Positions 51,521 to 62,616 of a stretch of 64,000 bases of DNA are shown one piece after another. The stretch's first letter is position 1; each line of letters begins with the position of its first letter. Source of the DNA: Acanthosoma haemorrhoidale (Eukaryota > Arthropoda > Insecta > Hemiptera > Acanthosomatidae). Location of the stretch: the NCBI GenBank assembly GCA_930367205.1, contig OV884011.1, positions 119,533,866 through 119,597,865 on the forward strand, in the 5' to 3' direction. The translations under genes and the position numbers were made by a program. The notes under the pieces were generated by a model, which was not told where the DNA came from, made no database searches, and saw only the letters and a program-made list of their open reading frames with translations.

Positions 51521-52255
51521 TTAACAATACATTTGATATTTCTTTTCATACCATTACTATTTTTTTTTTAATGTTTAGAAATAGATGTTAAAATCTATTA
51601 AGTTTTTAAAAATTTTGATAGTTTTTAGTTATAGCTATTGATACTTTCTTGTTGCTTGATTAAAAAAAAAATCAATTTTTTTTTAAGTTAAATGTTAACT
51701 CAACTATTGGTGGTTCTCATAAAACATTGTTATTTTACTATTGTAAGGCTATTTATGAATTAATTTGATGGACTTAAAACTTTGGAATATTGCTCTTATA
51801 GATATAGATAGGTAGATACACTTCTATTAAAGTAAATATAGATTAAGCACTTTCTTTTTTTTTTCTTTTCTTTTTAGATAGATATTTCTAATAAAAATCC
51901 AGATAGTATTTTCTTGTGTTAGAGACTTAATATGTTTTTTGCTTTGATATTATTTTTAATGTTAAACATTGATCTGGTTTGGTTAAAGCTAGGTAGCTAG
52001 AAGTTACATTTATGGAATTTTTTAAAAACTTGAGTTCATGTTAAGTTCCATTCAATTTAAAACTATATCTTGTGATATTGCAGCTAGAAAATATATCTTC
52101 AAGTCGTAAAATTGGAAAGCTATTTATTATTTATTTCTATTTATTATGATTTATCTCTATTGAAATATCGACATCTGTTTTCATCGCATCAAGATGGAGC
52201 ATATATCTTTAAAGTTGCCTACTAATATGAAGATATTTTTTTTTTTTTTTTAAGG
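51521..52255. other. T-rich non-coding DNA, no gene seen
   Basis: Pyrimidine-rich on the forward strand with several T runs (for example about 51857-51877 and 52239-52251). Nothing recognisable. It forms the upstream flank of the J1 insertion. Confidence 0.6.
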
Positions 52256-54250
52256 TTGTGAGTTTTCGCATATTCATCCACCTTCAAGCTCCTCAGATCT
52301 CACTAGCCTATTAACATCATTCCTTACAGAGTTCAGAACCTTAATTACCCCTCTCATTTTCTTTGTACCAAGCTCGTCTCATACCTTATCCCCGTTAAAC
52401 ATAACCCATAAATGGATCCTTCCGACTTCTTATCAATTCTCCTTCGAATGCGAATGGTGTTCGCACCAACACCAACGAACTGACAGCACTACTCCATGAC
52501 AAGAACATCGACGTAGCTTACGACGAAACTCGAACATCGACTTACGATTAAATGACCATTTACTATTCGACAGTCCCATACTTATCGAACAGATCACCCA
52601 GATGGAAGAGCACATGCAGGTACCGTTGTCATTGTCCATAACTCTATTTACCATCGCATACTTCATTTGGTAGCACGCGATTTCCTTCGGTCCACTGCAG
52701 TGTCAATCAGTAACTTCACTTTTCCCCTTACTAAAGCATCAGTGTATTGCCCTCCCAATAAATCCATTTCTGATTCCCGATTCATCTCGTTTCTAGACTT
52801 CGTTGGGCATCGTTTCCAACGAAGAATTCGCACTGCATCTTTCCCGTACTTTAACTCCTCACCTTACTCCTCAAAACAATACTCATCGCATAACTGTTGA
52901 AGAGTTCCTTACTTCACCTATCTCTCACGTCCACCAAAAGCCGTTAACCCCTCAGAGTTCAAATATTTTCTGAAAAACTTACCTTACCGAAAATCTCCCG
53001 GATATGATCTTCTTACTCCTCGAATTCTCCAACAACTTCCTCCTAAATCCATAATCTTTCTTACCTACATATATATAATAATTGCATTAACCGAACGACG
53101 CACTTTCCTCTCTTTTGGAAACATTTCATAATTATCCTATTCACCAAACCAGGTAAACCACCCAATGACGCCTCATTTTACCGTCCAATTAGCCCACTCC
53201 CTATCCTCTAAAACGTTTTTTATACTTCTATTAATTGTTTATTCCAAAACGGCATTCCACTGCTCAACAAAGCCTTCGCGTTGTTGATCACATCCCTTCA
53301 GCCCTTGAAACCAAACAGTATTGCACTGCTGCCTTTCTTGATATAGCTTAAGCCTTTGACAGGGTCTGGCACGCAGGTTTGCTTTACAAGCTTAAAACAT
53401 ATTTACAACAGACCCTTTTCGTAATCCTACCTTTCAAACCGCTTCTTCCAAGTCCGCTGTGGCTTAGAATATTCCAATTACTATCCCGTAAAAGCAGGAG
53501 TTCCACAGGGCAGTATCCTGGGTCCCATCCTCTATAACCTATACACCGCCGATGTCCCCTCTACCCCCAATACCTTCTTGGCCACACTTGCAGATTACAG
53601 TCTTGTCTACATCAAAGAACATCTCATCTATCAATAAAAAGCAAATTACTAATTTAAAAAGTTATACTTAAGCCAATCAGGACATACGGATTGGAGCAAT
53701 GGGGCACAACTAAAAAGTTGAACATCAAGCATATCCAATCCTTTCAATCAATAGTCCTGAGAACAATAGTAAATGCCCCTTATTACGTCAGCAACAAAAC
53801 CCTTCATAACAATCTCAATATACCTTACATTCTTGAACTCATCCCTTCCAAGTTCATGAAATTCCATAGTAATCTATTCAACCACCCTAATCCCCTAGCA
53901 CAGCCATAGCACTGCACCTCTCATCCCTATTAGCCCCCTCGGAGACTAAAACGGTGGTGTCCTCGTGACCGCCTATAGACGCGTAACAGTGGGAGTCCTG
54001 GCAATGGCCAGCTTCTCCAATCATGTACTGAGCGTATGTGGTGACGCGGCTGACGGAGGAGCGTAGGGGACTTCCCAAGACTCCGCTTCCTCTTTCGCAC
54101 GCGAGGGAGGTGACAACCATGTTGATCTGGGCTGTTTGTAAATACTGTATGAATGAGTAAGTGAATGAACATTGTAAATATATTATGAATGAAAACATTT
54201 ATCACAATTACTTATTGCCCGATGAGACAGATTGTAATTTTATCATAATA
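52256..54250 (+). mobile_element. J1 Jockey-like LINE, most complete copy, inactive
   Basis: Order on the forward strand: the end of ORF1 (SSSSDLTSLLTSFLTEFRTL, about 52300), then the ORF2 endonuclease domain (NANGVRTNTNELTALL near 52450, HAGTVVIVHNSIYH near 52613, SVYCPPNKS near 52740). Next comes a deletion joining into the reverse transcriptase (NLPYRKSPGYD near 52978, YRPISPLP near 53190, AFDRVWHAGLLYKLKT near 53350, GVPQGSILGPILYNLYTADV near 53500). The catalytic box reads LADY at about 53590, so the usual second Asp is missing. Another deletion leads to the C-terminal region (FQSIVLRTIVNAPYYVS, 53740) and a 3' UTR ending ATTTTATCATAATAATG. Frames change many times and stops are present. 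LINEs of this type copy their RNA at a nicked target; this copy cannot. Confidence 0.9.
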
Positions 54251-54763
54251 ATGTATTTTTAATTTAAAATTTTTTGTACAAAAGTTTTTTCAAATAACTG
54301 CCCGGAAATTGCAATGTTTTATTTTCTCTTACTTTAACCTCCATAAAAATTTGACGGCATATTTCCATTCATTCGGAGTGAGCCTAAATTCGTAAAAATA
54401 AATATTTAAACCGTTTTTGACCCAGTGATTTTATTCCATCGTAATCAAGTCCTTGATTTTTTAATTCATTGATAAATAAGGGTGTCAGGTCATCACGAGG
54501 GGGTGGCCAGTTACCGTATCCCTAGTGACGAAGTGAGGGTTGATTAGGCTAGGATCTGGAAAATTGCTTCATGACAGGTCTTACTACTGTACTATCTGAC
54601 TCCATATCTGATAGGTATGTGCCCCGACAGTGCACTATTTTCAGGAGAAGAGGTATAAGGTACGTATTATAGATAGTTTATGTGGTCTTGGAATGACCAC
54701 TGTAGCGACCGCTAACTACGCAAGATAAATCACCCTATACTCTATTGTATATATATTGTCATA

Positions 54764-54980
54764 TGGTTATATATATGATGACCATATGTATATAAGTTAA
54801 CGTTCGTGAGACCTAGAACAGTAAAAAAAGATCGAGAAAGAGGTAATAGAAATGAATAGGGCCAACGATAGTATAAGACTGCTTTATTCATAGCTCTTAA
54901 TCCCATACACATACACTCGGAATGTTTACATCCCGATGTTTTGGTATTAAGACTGTGTACCAACAGTGCCCAGGCCTTAA

Positions 54981-54982
<2 letters not shown>
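54764..54982 (-). repeat. Repeat C, reverse copy nested in block B
   Basis: This is the reverse complement of 46915-47155 with moderate divergence. It sits inside B: the words before it (CTATACTCTATTGTATATAT) and after the TA tract (TTGTAAATTAATTTAAAC) are adjacent in the uninterrupted B' copy near 56460-56520. It therefore inserted after the B sequence was in place, or at least after B and B' diverged. Confidence 0.65.

Positions 54983-55053
<71 letters not shown>
54983..55053. repeat. TA microsatellite, 71 bp
   Basis: An uninterrupted TA tract, by far the longest in the window. It lies at the edge of the nested C copy, inside block B. Such tracts readily form cruciforms, vary in length and are error-prone in assemblies. 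Confidence 0.95.
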
Positions 55054-55055
<2 letters not shown>

Positions 55056-56541
55056 TCATAATATGTTGTAAATTAATTTAAACAAATGTAAATAAAATTA
55101 CCAAACCATAAGTCATACCAGTGTAAATATTCTTAACAATAAAAGGCGCAGCTGCAAAAAACTAGTCAGCGGCCCTCGAAGGGGGAGTCAGGTAGCGACG
55201 CAGGCCTAGGTGAGTCCCGGTCTGGAATAGTCTAGCGATACGACAATAGTGCGGTTTGGTTGGTCAGAATAAGACCCCAGACCATTGGTTACTGGGGGCT
55301 ATATATACCCTCTAGTTTTAGCCAAAAAATCATTCCAACTACGGCTCTATGACTGGTACTTGCAGCTGCTCTGATGGTTAAATATTTTGCCTTCTCATTT
55401 ATGAAAACCTCTACATCCCTCTTCCTAGCCTTGCTATGCTTTAGTCCGGCCTCGTCAGACCCCACACTTTCTTAGTGGGATTCCCTGCCTTCGTCTCGCT
55501 AAAACTAGCACCTCCTTGGGAGAGACCTCCTCTCGTGGCCCTACAAACTTTACCTAGTAGTGTCTCCCACGGCAATCCAGTCTGCCTATCTCCGATTCAT
55601 ACTCGCCTTTGGATCCGGATGGTTTTCGCCTACCCTCTGATACAGAGTGTGAATTCATGGTCATTCCAAGACCACATAAACTACCTAAAATACCTACCCT
55701 AAACCTCTTCTCCTGAACATAGTGCACTGTCGGGGCACATTACAGTAGTAAGACCCATCATGAACCAATTGTCCAGGTCATAGCCTAATCAACCCTCACT
55801 TCGTCACTAGGGTTAGGAAAACTAGGCACCCCCTCGTGACGACCCGACAACCAAGAATTCGCATTCGGTATCTAAGGGTAGGCGAAAATCGTCCGGATCC
55901 CAAAGGCGAGTGTGAACCGGAGAGACACAGTCTGGATCACTTAGGGAGACACTACTAGGTAAAGTTCGTAGAGCCCCAGGTGACCGTCCTCCGCAAGGAA
56001 GAAATATCTTCCAAGGAGGTACTAGTTTTAGTGAGACTAAGACAGAGTGTGGGGTATGACAAGGCCGGACTAAAACATAGCGAGGTTAGGAGAGAGAGAT
56101 GCAGAGGTTTTCATAAATTAGCTGCAAGTAAAAGACCAGAGAGCCGTAGTTAGAATAAATTATCGGCTATAACTAGGGGGTACATATAGGCCCAAATAGC
56201 CAATGGGCTGGGGTTTTATTCTGGCCAATCACGTCCAGTCAATGAGGCGAGGTTTTATTCTGGCCAACCGCATTGCAGGCCTGGATGAAGCTCGAATGTT
56301 TTAGAACAGGACCCAGCCCCTCCTCTAAAAGGTTTTCGGGCTTTTTATACCTGACCCCTGCCTCTGAGCTGGTTTTGTAGCTGTGTCTTTTATTGTTTAC
56401 AATATTTACACAGATATGACATATGGTTTGGTAATATTATTTACATTTGTTTAAATTAATTTACAATATATTATAACTAATTTACAATACATATACAATA
56501 GAGTATAGGGTGACTTATCTTATGTAGTTATTGGTCGCTAC

Positions 56542-56825
56542 AAAGGGTTTATTTTTTTATTACATGCTTTAGCTATTCTCTAATAATAGCAACAACCAAG
56601 ATTCTTATGATGCCATCACATTCAATATTGGTAGTAAAGAGAACAAGAAAATAAAATTCAATAGTCTAGGGGAGAATCCCTTCCCCCTTTTCCCCATTGC
56701 AACGAAAATTAAATCTTAAAGTTTCATTGATATTATATTTTTAAACATGAACATTAAATCTTTGTAAACTAATATCACATATTTGAGACTTAATGGATTT
56801 GTTACAGCTGATTCACTTCCACCCC
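56542..56825. other. AT-rich spacer, no gene seen
   Basis: Nothing recognisable between the composite element and the GC-richer block at 56790-57120. Confidence 0.6.
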
Positions 56826-57120
56826 CTAAGGAATTTTCCTTCGGCAAGCAAATATACGGGAGTTGTAGAAGATTTTTTCCCTCCCCTGCTGATCAGACGG
56901 GTAACCCCTAAGCCCGCAGATTGCCGCCCGGTCAGCAAACTTCCTCCAATCCTGTGCTGTCACATCAGTCACCCCCTCCTTTGCCCAATTTACCGACCTG
57001 CTGCAACTCCACGTCTCCTGCAAACGGTTCTTTCTCAATCCTTCCAACAAAATCCCTATCTTCCAAGTCACCTGTCATCCGCAAGCCCGACTGCAAGAAA
57101 GTTCTAATTACTTTACAACA
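56826..57120 (-). pseudogene. Possible LINE endonuclease-RT C-terminal tail remnant
   Basis: This GC-richer block reads on the reverse strand as an 81-codon frame (56826-57071) containing GVTDVTAQDWRKFADRAAIC. The pattern Gly-Val-(Thr/Ser)-x(5-6)-Asp-Trp-Arg-x-x-Ala-x-Asp-Arg is typical of the last residues of several LINE reverse transcriptase polyproteins. No RT motifs lie upstream. Forward frames over the same bases (56793-57107 and 56921-57187) are Pro/Ser-rich shadows. The family assignment is an inference from one short motif. Confidence 0.4.
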
Positions 57121-57783
57121 CCCGGTGAGTATTTTGGTAAAGAAAGGCCAACTTATTTGCTCACTGATTACTTACAAAGAATTTTGAAATTGTCGAAAAA
57201 ATCTGCTAATTTATTAACTATTGAAATGCCATCAACAAATTAATATAAGCATTTGATTATAATGGTTTGTTTTTGGTTCTTTTTCGATCCAGAAGGCTGC
57301 GTATCATTCCCCATAGAGCGTATTGGCTCCGAAAAATATGAGTGTTGAGATTATCTCAAGAATCGTGGAATAACGAGGCCAAAGCTGACGTACAGATATT
57401 TTGACAGGCAACATGAGTTTTTCATATATCTCGTCCTATTAAATAAATAATTAAATAAAATAAATCAAGCTATAAATTAATAAAATGAACTATAAAAGTA
57501 ATAAATATAAATTCGTTTGAAGAAACAAATATAAATTTAATTGTTTTTTTTCTATTTATTGGAGTGAGAAGCAATAAAAAGAAATCTGACTTGCAGATTC
57601 TTAATTTTTACAAATCATGTAATATTAAAAGTATTATTTAGTGAATTGAATAATAATTGATCTTGTTTTACGTCTAAGTATACCTATACTAGGGTTTTGC
57701 AAAAGGTGAGAAGTACCTACTAACTCAGATACTTATCGTTACTTGCCCACCGTGAATGAAAATACTAGTTGTGGAGCCTCCTA
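57121..57783. other. AT-rich non-coding DNA, no gene seen
   Basis: No frame or repeat assigned. Confidence 0.6.
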
Positions 57784-57873
57784 CGAGGGTGGTCTGAAAA
57801 GTTTCCGACCTAACAAGCTTTTATTTTATTATCATCTTCATGTTGAGGTCGGAAACTTTTCAGACCACCTGTG
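57784..57873 (-). mobile_element. Miniature mariner derivative (MITE-like), about 90 bp
   Basis: The left end CGAGGGTGGTCTGAAAAG, next to TA (57782-57783), equals the right-hand terminal repeat of the mariner at 21815-23042. The right arm CTTCATGTTGAGGTCGGAAA, then CTTTTCAGACCACC, equals that element's left end in reverse complement, including bases internal to the terminal repeat. So both true ends are present in reverse orientation with the whole transposase gene deleted and about 20 bases between them (including GCTTTTATTT, also from the left subterminal region). The last few bases of the right end have decayed (GTG instead of CTCG). Confidence 0.88.
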
Positions 57874-58499
57874 TCTCTCGCCAAATAAATGTTACTGGCA
57901 TTAGACCAGCATTCGCAGTTTTGACTTAGTGCATACTTTTCTACCCTGTACTTCTTTGTACTTTATAGTTTAGGGAGAGTAGAACAAAACTTTAAGGTCT
58001 TAAAAAATGAATTTCCCATTCTCATTAAATGTTAATGCAAATAAATTCATTGCAAATTTCTGCTTGATATTTTTTTGGGGGAAAGCAACTTAATTGTTAG
58101 TAGATGGTCATTGTCATTTCTGTTTACCAAAGAACCTCAGACTTTTTTACGACTCTTCAAAATAGCTAAAAAATGCTACATTTTATTATTATTTGCACGT
58201 GAGTACTCCTTTGGCCAATGAGAGTGAGCGTGATGATTGGTGGCGTTGAAGAGTGGAAGGTCAGTCCACGCCTATTGTTGAGTAAAGGACGTACTCCCTC
58301 CCGTTCATAGTGATCGGTTATTTTAAAATTATAAATAGAACAATTATAATACGAAATAAAGAAAATTTAACATAGTGATGGGGACCGCTTCAAAAACTAG
58401 CACTGCATCTGAAGAATCATTGGACATACCGACGACAAAAAAAAAAAAATATATATATATATACATATGTAAAGCACAGGGATCCCCCGAACTCACCAG
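57874..58499. other. AT-rich non-coding DNA, no gene seen
   Basis: No gene was found. An A run followed by a short TA tract lies at about 58438-58462. Confidence 0.6.
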
Positions 58500-58745
58500 T
58501 CGGAATTCCACCTCCCCAGCATAGGAGAAATAAGCAGGGATCATAGAGACTCCTCATGCTGCTCCTGAAGTCACATTACTGTTGGGTGGTAGCAGCACAG
58601 GCTGAGAAAGTGACAGCCACAGACGCTCCGGGCACGAGGGAGAATAATAACCAGCGCCAGGACTCCCAACAACTAATTAACCAGTTGTATAGGCGATCTC
58701 GGGGGCATTGCTGCTTGTATCTCCACGGAACATTCTTTATGTGCG
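58500..58745 (-). repeat. J1 retrotransposon 3' UTR fragment
   Basis: Reverse-strand fragment related to 20140-20340 and to the reverse complement of 53950-54110. Anchors on the forward strand are CACCTCCCCAGC, CCTCATGCTGCTCCTG, GACAGCCACA, CGCCAGGACTCCCA and GTATAGGCGATCTCGGGGGC. Divergent and truncated at both ends. The frames here (58556-58753 and 58576-58848) are by-products. Confidence 0.55.
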
Positions 58746-59823
58746 GAGCTTGACAGCAATCTTGCAATTTGGAGGGCATGTGGATAGTAGGGATATTATA
58801 GGGGGGATTGTTGGTGATACGACCGATTAGGAAAAAATAAAATATCACAACAACTTATCTATTAGCCATCAGGTTAGTCACTAGTTCTCAGCTAACAATC
58901 TTTGAATCAAGTATTTATCCTAAATGCCTTTACACAAAGAGCAGAATTTTATATCGAAAGAAAAATTCGCAAGGGTAGGGCATAGCTAATAGAAGAAGGG
59001 AGCCTAAGAGGATGTTTGCCTGACAAAGACAAGGAGGTTGCTGGGAGGGGCCCTAGAGATGCAGAGGCAGCTGACGCAGCTCGAGTGCGAACACCACGGC
59101 CCGCTAATTACCTCCTGTCTCAGCCGCCACTAGAACACGTCTCCTAATCTTGTGTCCTCTTATCAACCTCTTGTCCGACCTCCACTCTTTGTCTTCTTAT
59201 TTTATCTTGTAGGCGCCTTTTTTCTTTTAAAGCAGCCTCCTCTAGAGTACCAGTTGCGTCGGCTGCTTTTTCATCCTCAAGTTTGGCTCTCAGGCGCTTT
59301 CAAGTAATGAGACCTTCGTTACGAAACCTGCTCAACGCAACAGAGCTTCTTCGCTATGGGGTGATATTATTACTAGCGTCATTCACTTTTACCTAGCCCG
59401 AAGGAAGATGGTATATGTTCAAACAGGTGCAGTGGTACTAGATTTGGAATTGTATTATTTTGGAAGTATTGGGTGAACTTGATGTTTGAGGGTTTGCTGA
59501 TCCCCGTAGAGATGCAAGTTTGTAAGACAAGATTGATTTTATTGTGACTTTATCGGAATAGCCAAAAAAACTAGGAAGTTCACTTTCAAATATCACTTAG
59601 GTGGCGAATAGAAATTAGAGATTGGAGATCATTTGTAGTTGTCCGTAACATCACTCCGAAATATGGTAAGTGTTATTTGGTGTATAATATTTATTTATTT
59701 ACTGTGATTGTGATGACAAAATACAAAAAGTATAAACTCATATAAAAGATTTATTTTTATATTTGACAATATAAATATTTTATATTTAAGTCTCCGCTTT
59801 CTCTTCGCAGTGGATTTGGGGGG
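58746..59823. other. Non-coding DNA with a GC-rich block
   Basis: About 59000-59340 is GC-rich with words such as GCAGCTGACGCAGCTC and CCGCTAATTACCTCC. It has no long frame and is a candidate regulatory block. The remainder is A/T-rich. Confidence 0.35.
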
Positions 59824-59956
59824 TCTCTGGGCTGTCTGTAAATATTGTATGAATGAGCGAGTGAATGATGAACTGTAAATATGGTATGAATGAGAGCATT
59901 TATCTTAATTACTTATTGCCTTATAAAAGGCAGATTGTAATTATAGCACAATAAAG
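59824..59956 (+). repeat. J1 retrotransposon 3' terminus
   Basis: A tail-only copy. CTCTGGGCTGTCTGTAAATA, then GTATGAATGAGCGAGTGAATG, then GAGAGCATTTATC, then the end GGCAGATTGTAATTATAGCAC and AATAAAG. It is close to 54118-54250. 5' truncation is severe. Together with 10869-10960 it shows that the J1 end is the part most often inserted. Confidence 0.8.
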
Positions 59957-62389
59957 GAATATAATACTAATAAAAATATATTTAAGTAATAAACGAGGTA
60001 CTGATGGTGGATATTGTTTATTAATTCTTGACAGCAATGACCTTAGATTACAAATCGGACAAGTTAGCACCAGATGTAACCAAAAGTCTGCTTATCATTA
60101 CAAGATTTTCTAGATATTTTTTGAATGTTTATATCTTCAGCCTTCACCCCAAACGTTTTTTGATATTTATCCGTCGATGAACAGAAATTTTCTATCCCAT
60201 CGGCTCCATCTATAAGGACTTGCATAAAGTCATACAAGTTGTACCATGCTTAGAAATAATGTAGTTTAGGACAACATTATAAAGTTTAGAGGAGCACAAC
60301 AGAATCTTCTCACAAACAGACAGTAAGAGAATCTCATGAGAAAAAACTTGAAAAGACACCATCAGTGCTATAATACTCTAGTCCAGATCTAGTGCACTGT
60401 CGATTACTAAAGTTCGTGGAATTGACATTCCTTCTTTGATTTTTGCATTAATTGTTACTAAATTACTGCTTCCGATAATTAATTAAATTGAGTGTTAAAC
60501 AAGTGAGGGTGACTGTTATACAGTTAAAATCCCTTTGTTAAATATACAAATATTTGCAGAGGCACGAATTTAGTCATTCTCCGTTGATTTGACAATCCAA
60601 CATGAGAGCCAAATTTTAGCAGGAACACTGCCGTATCTAAACTCCGATATAACTAAACTACCATTTTTTCTCAATCAATCAGCTATTTTCTGAGATTCTA
60701 TGACTGTCTGTGTGTGAGAGTCCGAAAAGACTCGGTTGTGGACCTCAAGACTTTTTAATGTTTTCTTAATCTACATTCCATCTTATGCTTAGAAAACAAC
60801 TTGTATGCTTTTGTGCCCAAAATATTTATAGATGGAGCCGGTAGGGGGAAAAATTTCTATAACCCAACGGAAAAATATAAATAAACGCTTGGGGTATAGG
60901 ATGAAGATAGAAACACCCAAAAAAATCTGGAAAAACCGGTAGAGAGTTATTCCAAGTATAATATGCCAATATTTCTGAAATTATTGAGGCTATACACTGT
61001 AGCTGGACCCGTGCACAATTCAAAGCTTTGCACAAATGAGCCGGAGTCGGGCACAGGTGGCCGATAGCCAGAAGCCTTGTTAGCCATCTCGTTACTGGCC
61101 CCACTGGGGTGGCCACCCTCTCTAGTTGGCCGGCCGCTTAACCATTTCATAGCGGGCTATTTACTCCGCTCTCTCCTTAATTCAACTAACTCTCCTCTAG
61201 GAGTCAGGGGAAGTGCCCCCATTCACCAGTGCTCACACTAGCAGAATAATGGCTGTATTAATACATAAGTGTTGAAATTAAAATAGGATTTTAACAATTC
61301 AGCGTCATCGACTCCAATGTCTGATACGTTGGAGCTCACATACGCATTACAGCCTTACGATGGCTTAAAAACTATGGATTTCGCTAGATTTTTTTTACTT
61401 CCTTGGCCTACGCTTTAAAAATATACTATAAAGGCGTTATTAGGGCGATGGAAGTCGTACACCCTCATAATCGTAGCAACTGTGTTGTTTGTCTAGTGAG
61501 TCAATGAAGGCGGAATAAAATCGTTTAAAAACTCTTCTAGTCCATAAACAGCTAGTCGAATAGGGAAGGTTAACATCTGTTCTTTAAAGCCAAAAGTGCA
61601 TTGATAAATATTAATGATTAGAACTGTTACTTAAGTTTTATGACAAGCAGATCTATTCGATCGCCTGAGGTGATTTTGATTATCCCAGCGGGACTGTCAG
61701 CGGTGATGATGAAGTCGGAGGTGTATTAACTCCAGGCTATGTTGAAAAATGATGCTGGCAAATGACAGATGGCGTGCCAGGGCCTCGTAGCTGTTCTCCT
61801 ATTTGCCGTTAATTGATTCCAAGTGACACTGACTTTGGGAAAAAATCCCTACCAACGTTCCACTGTAATAAATAGCTCACAGCTCCAGGGGGTGACAAAC
61901 GATCCGATTAACAAAATCCCCTCTCCTGGTCACAGGTATATCTATTAGCTCTTCAGATTAAGAATTATTACTAACAGAATTATTCCCTGCATCTTCATTA
62001 TTCAATTAGACTGTTAGTATGGAATTAGAATGAAATTCCACCTACATCTTGTTTATTTTTCAGTTTTCTCATTGTTATTTCTAGTCTCGATCTACCTTAT
62101 TGTTTCGTTTCCACATTTTTGTTCTGTAATTATTTAAAAAATATTGAATATTTTCTAATTCACATGTAGTAAAGTTTCATCTACATTACAACCATATCTA
62201 CTAGTTATGCAATAAGTTTATACTTTAATACCTGCTTCCGTAACAATGGCAAAAACGTTTTTGAATTTTTTATTCACTACAAAACAAAAAACCTTAACCA
62301 TTATCAATTTATTACCTATTTTTTTTTTCATATCCCCTTATTATTACAATTATGGAATGAAATATTGATTCTATACAAATAAATCTATT
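59957..62389. other. Non-coding DNA with GC-richer blocks
   Basis: About 60990-61240 is GC-rich, with two overlapping reverse-strand frames (60826-61116 and 60947-61150) that are not recognised. About 61660-61960 is GC-richer, lacks a frame and is dense in words resembling binding sites (TCGCCTGAGGTGA, TGACAGATGGC, GCCGTTAATTGATTCC, CACAGCTCC). It is the most enhancer-like stretch in the window by eye, though this is only an impression. Confidence 0.3.
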
Positions 62390-62616
62390 TACAATAGATT
62401 ATATATTCTGTAGCCTGCTACATTTTATACAATTTCTAACAATTCCACACTGTGATTTGCGATTTTTTCATAAGTATAATATACATTATACATTCATGTC
62501 TATACATATTTAAAAAGTGATGGGCTAAACTCATGAATCATAAAACTTAAAACTAACTTACATCTAACAAACAAAATCTTAACCTAATTTTCTCCGACAG
62601 TCTGTTGCCATTGATC
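62390..62616 (-). mobile_element. J2 retrotransposon 3' end, old copy, reverse strand
   Basis: On the reverse strand the copy starts in the coding end (ATCAATGGCAACAGACTGTC, GAGAAAATTAGGTTAAGA), passes through TGTAAGTTAGTTTTAAG and GCCCATCAC, and ends near CTACAGAATATATAATCTAT with TTGTAAATAGATTT. It is more diverged than the other J2 copies and has lost the terminal AAAGGGGCTATG, so it is probably the oldest. Confidence 0.7.

Larger units (their letters stand above)
54478..56541. mobile_element. Composite inverted-repeat structure A'-B-A-B' of an LTR-like element
   Basis: Four blocks can be drawn. B (54703 to about 55655, forward) starts TGTAGCGACC and includes a TATA-like GGCTATATATACC near 55300. 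A (about 55656-55855, forward) follows. B' (about 55856-56541) is the reverse complement of B and ends GGTCGCTACA. A' (54478-54702) is the reverse complement of A and lies immediately left of B. B followed by A is also found at 30588-30960, so that join is the normal order. B is interrupted at about 54761-55060 by repeat C and a TA tract; B' is not, so its 5' end is uninterrupted. B' in turn has small deletions of its own. TG...CA-like ends on B suggest an LTR, but no full element, primer site or target duplication was found. A DIRS-like or Penelope-like origin is also possible. Confidence 0.7.

Noticed and set aside
54983..55053. Origin or centromere-like TA region
   Set aside because: A single TA microsatellite at the edge of a transposon insertion; nothing else supports such a role.
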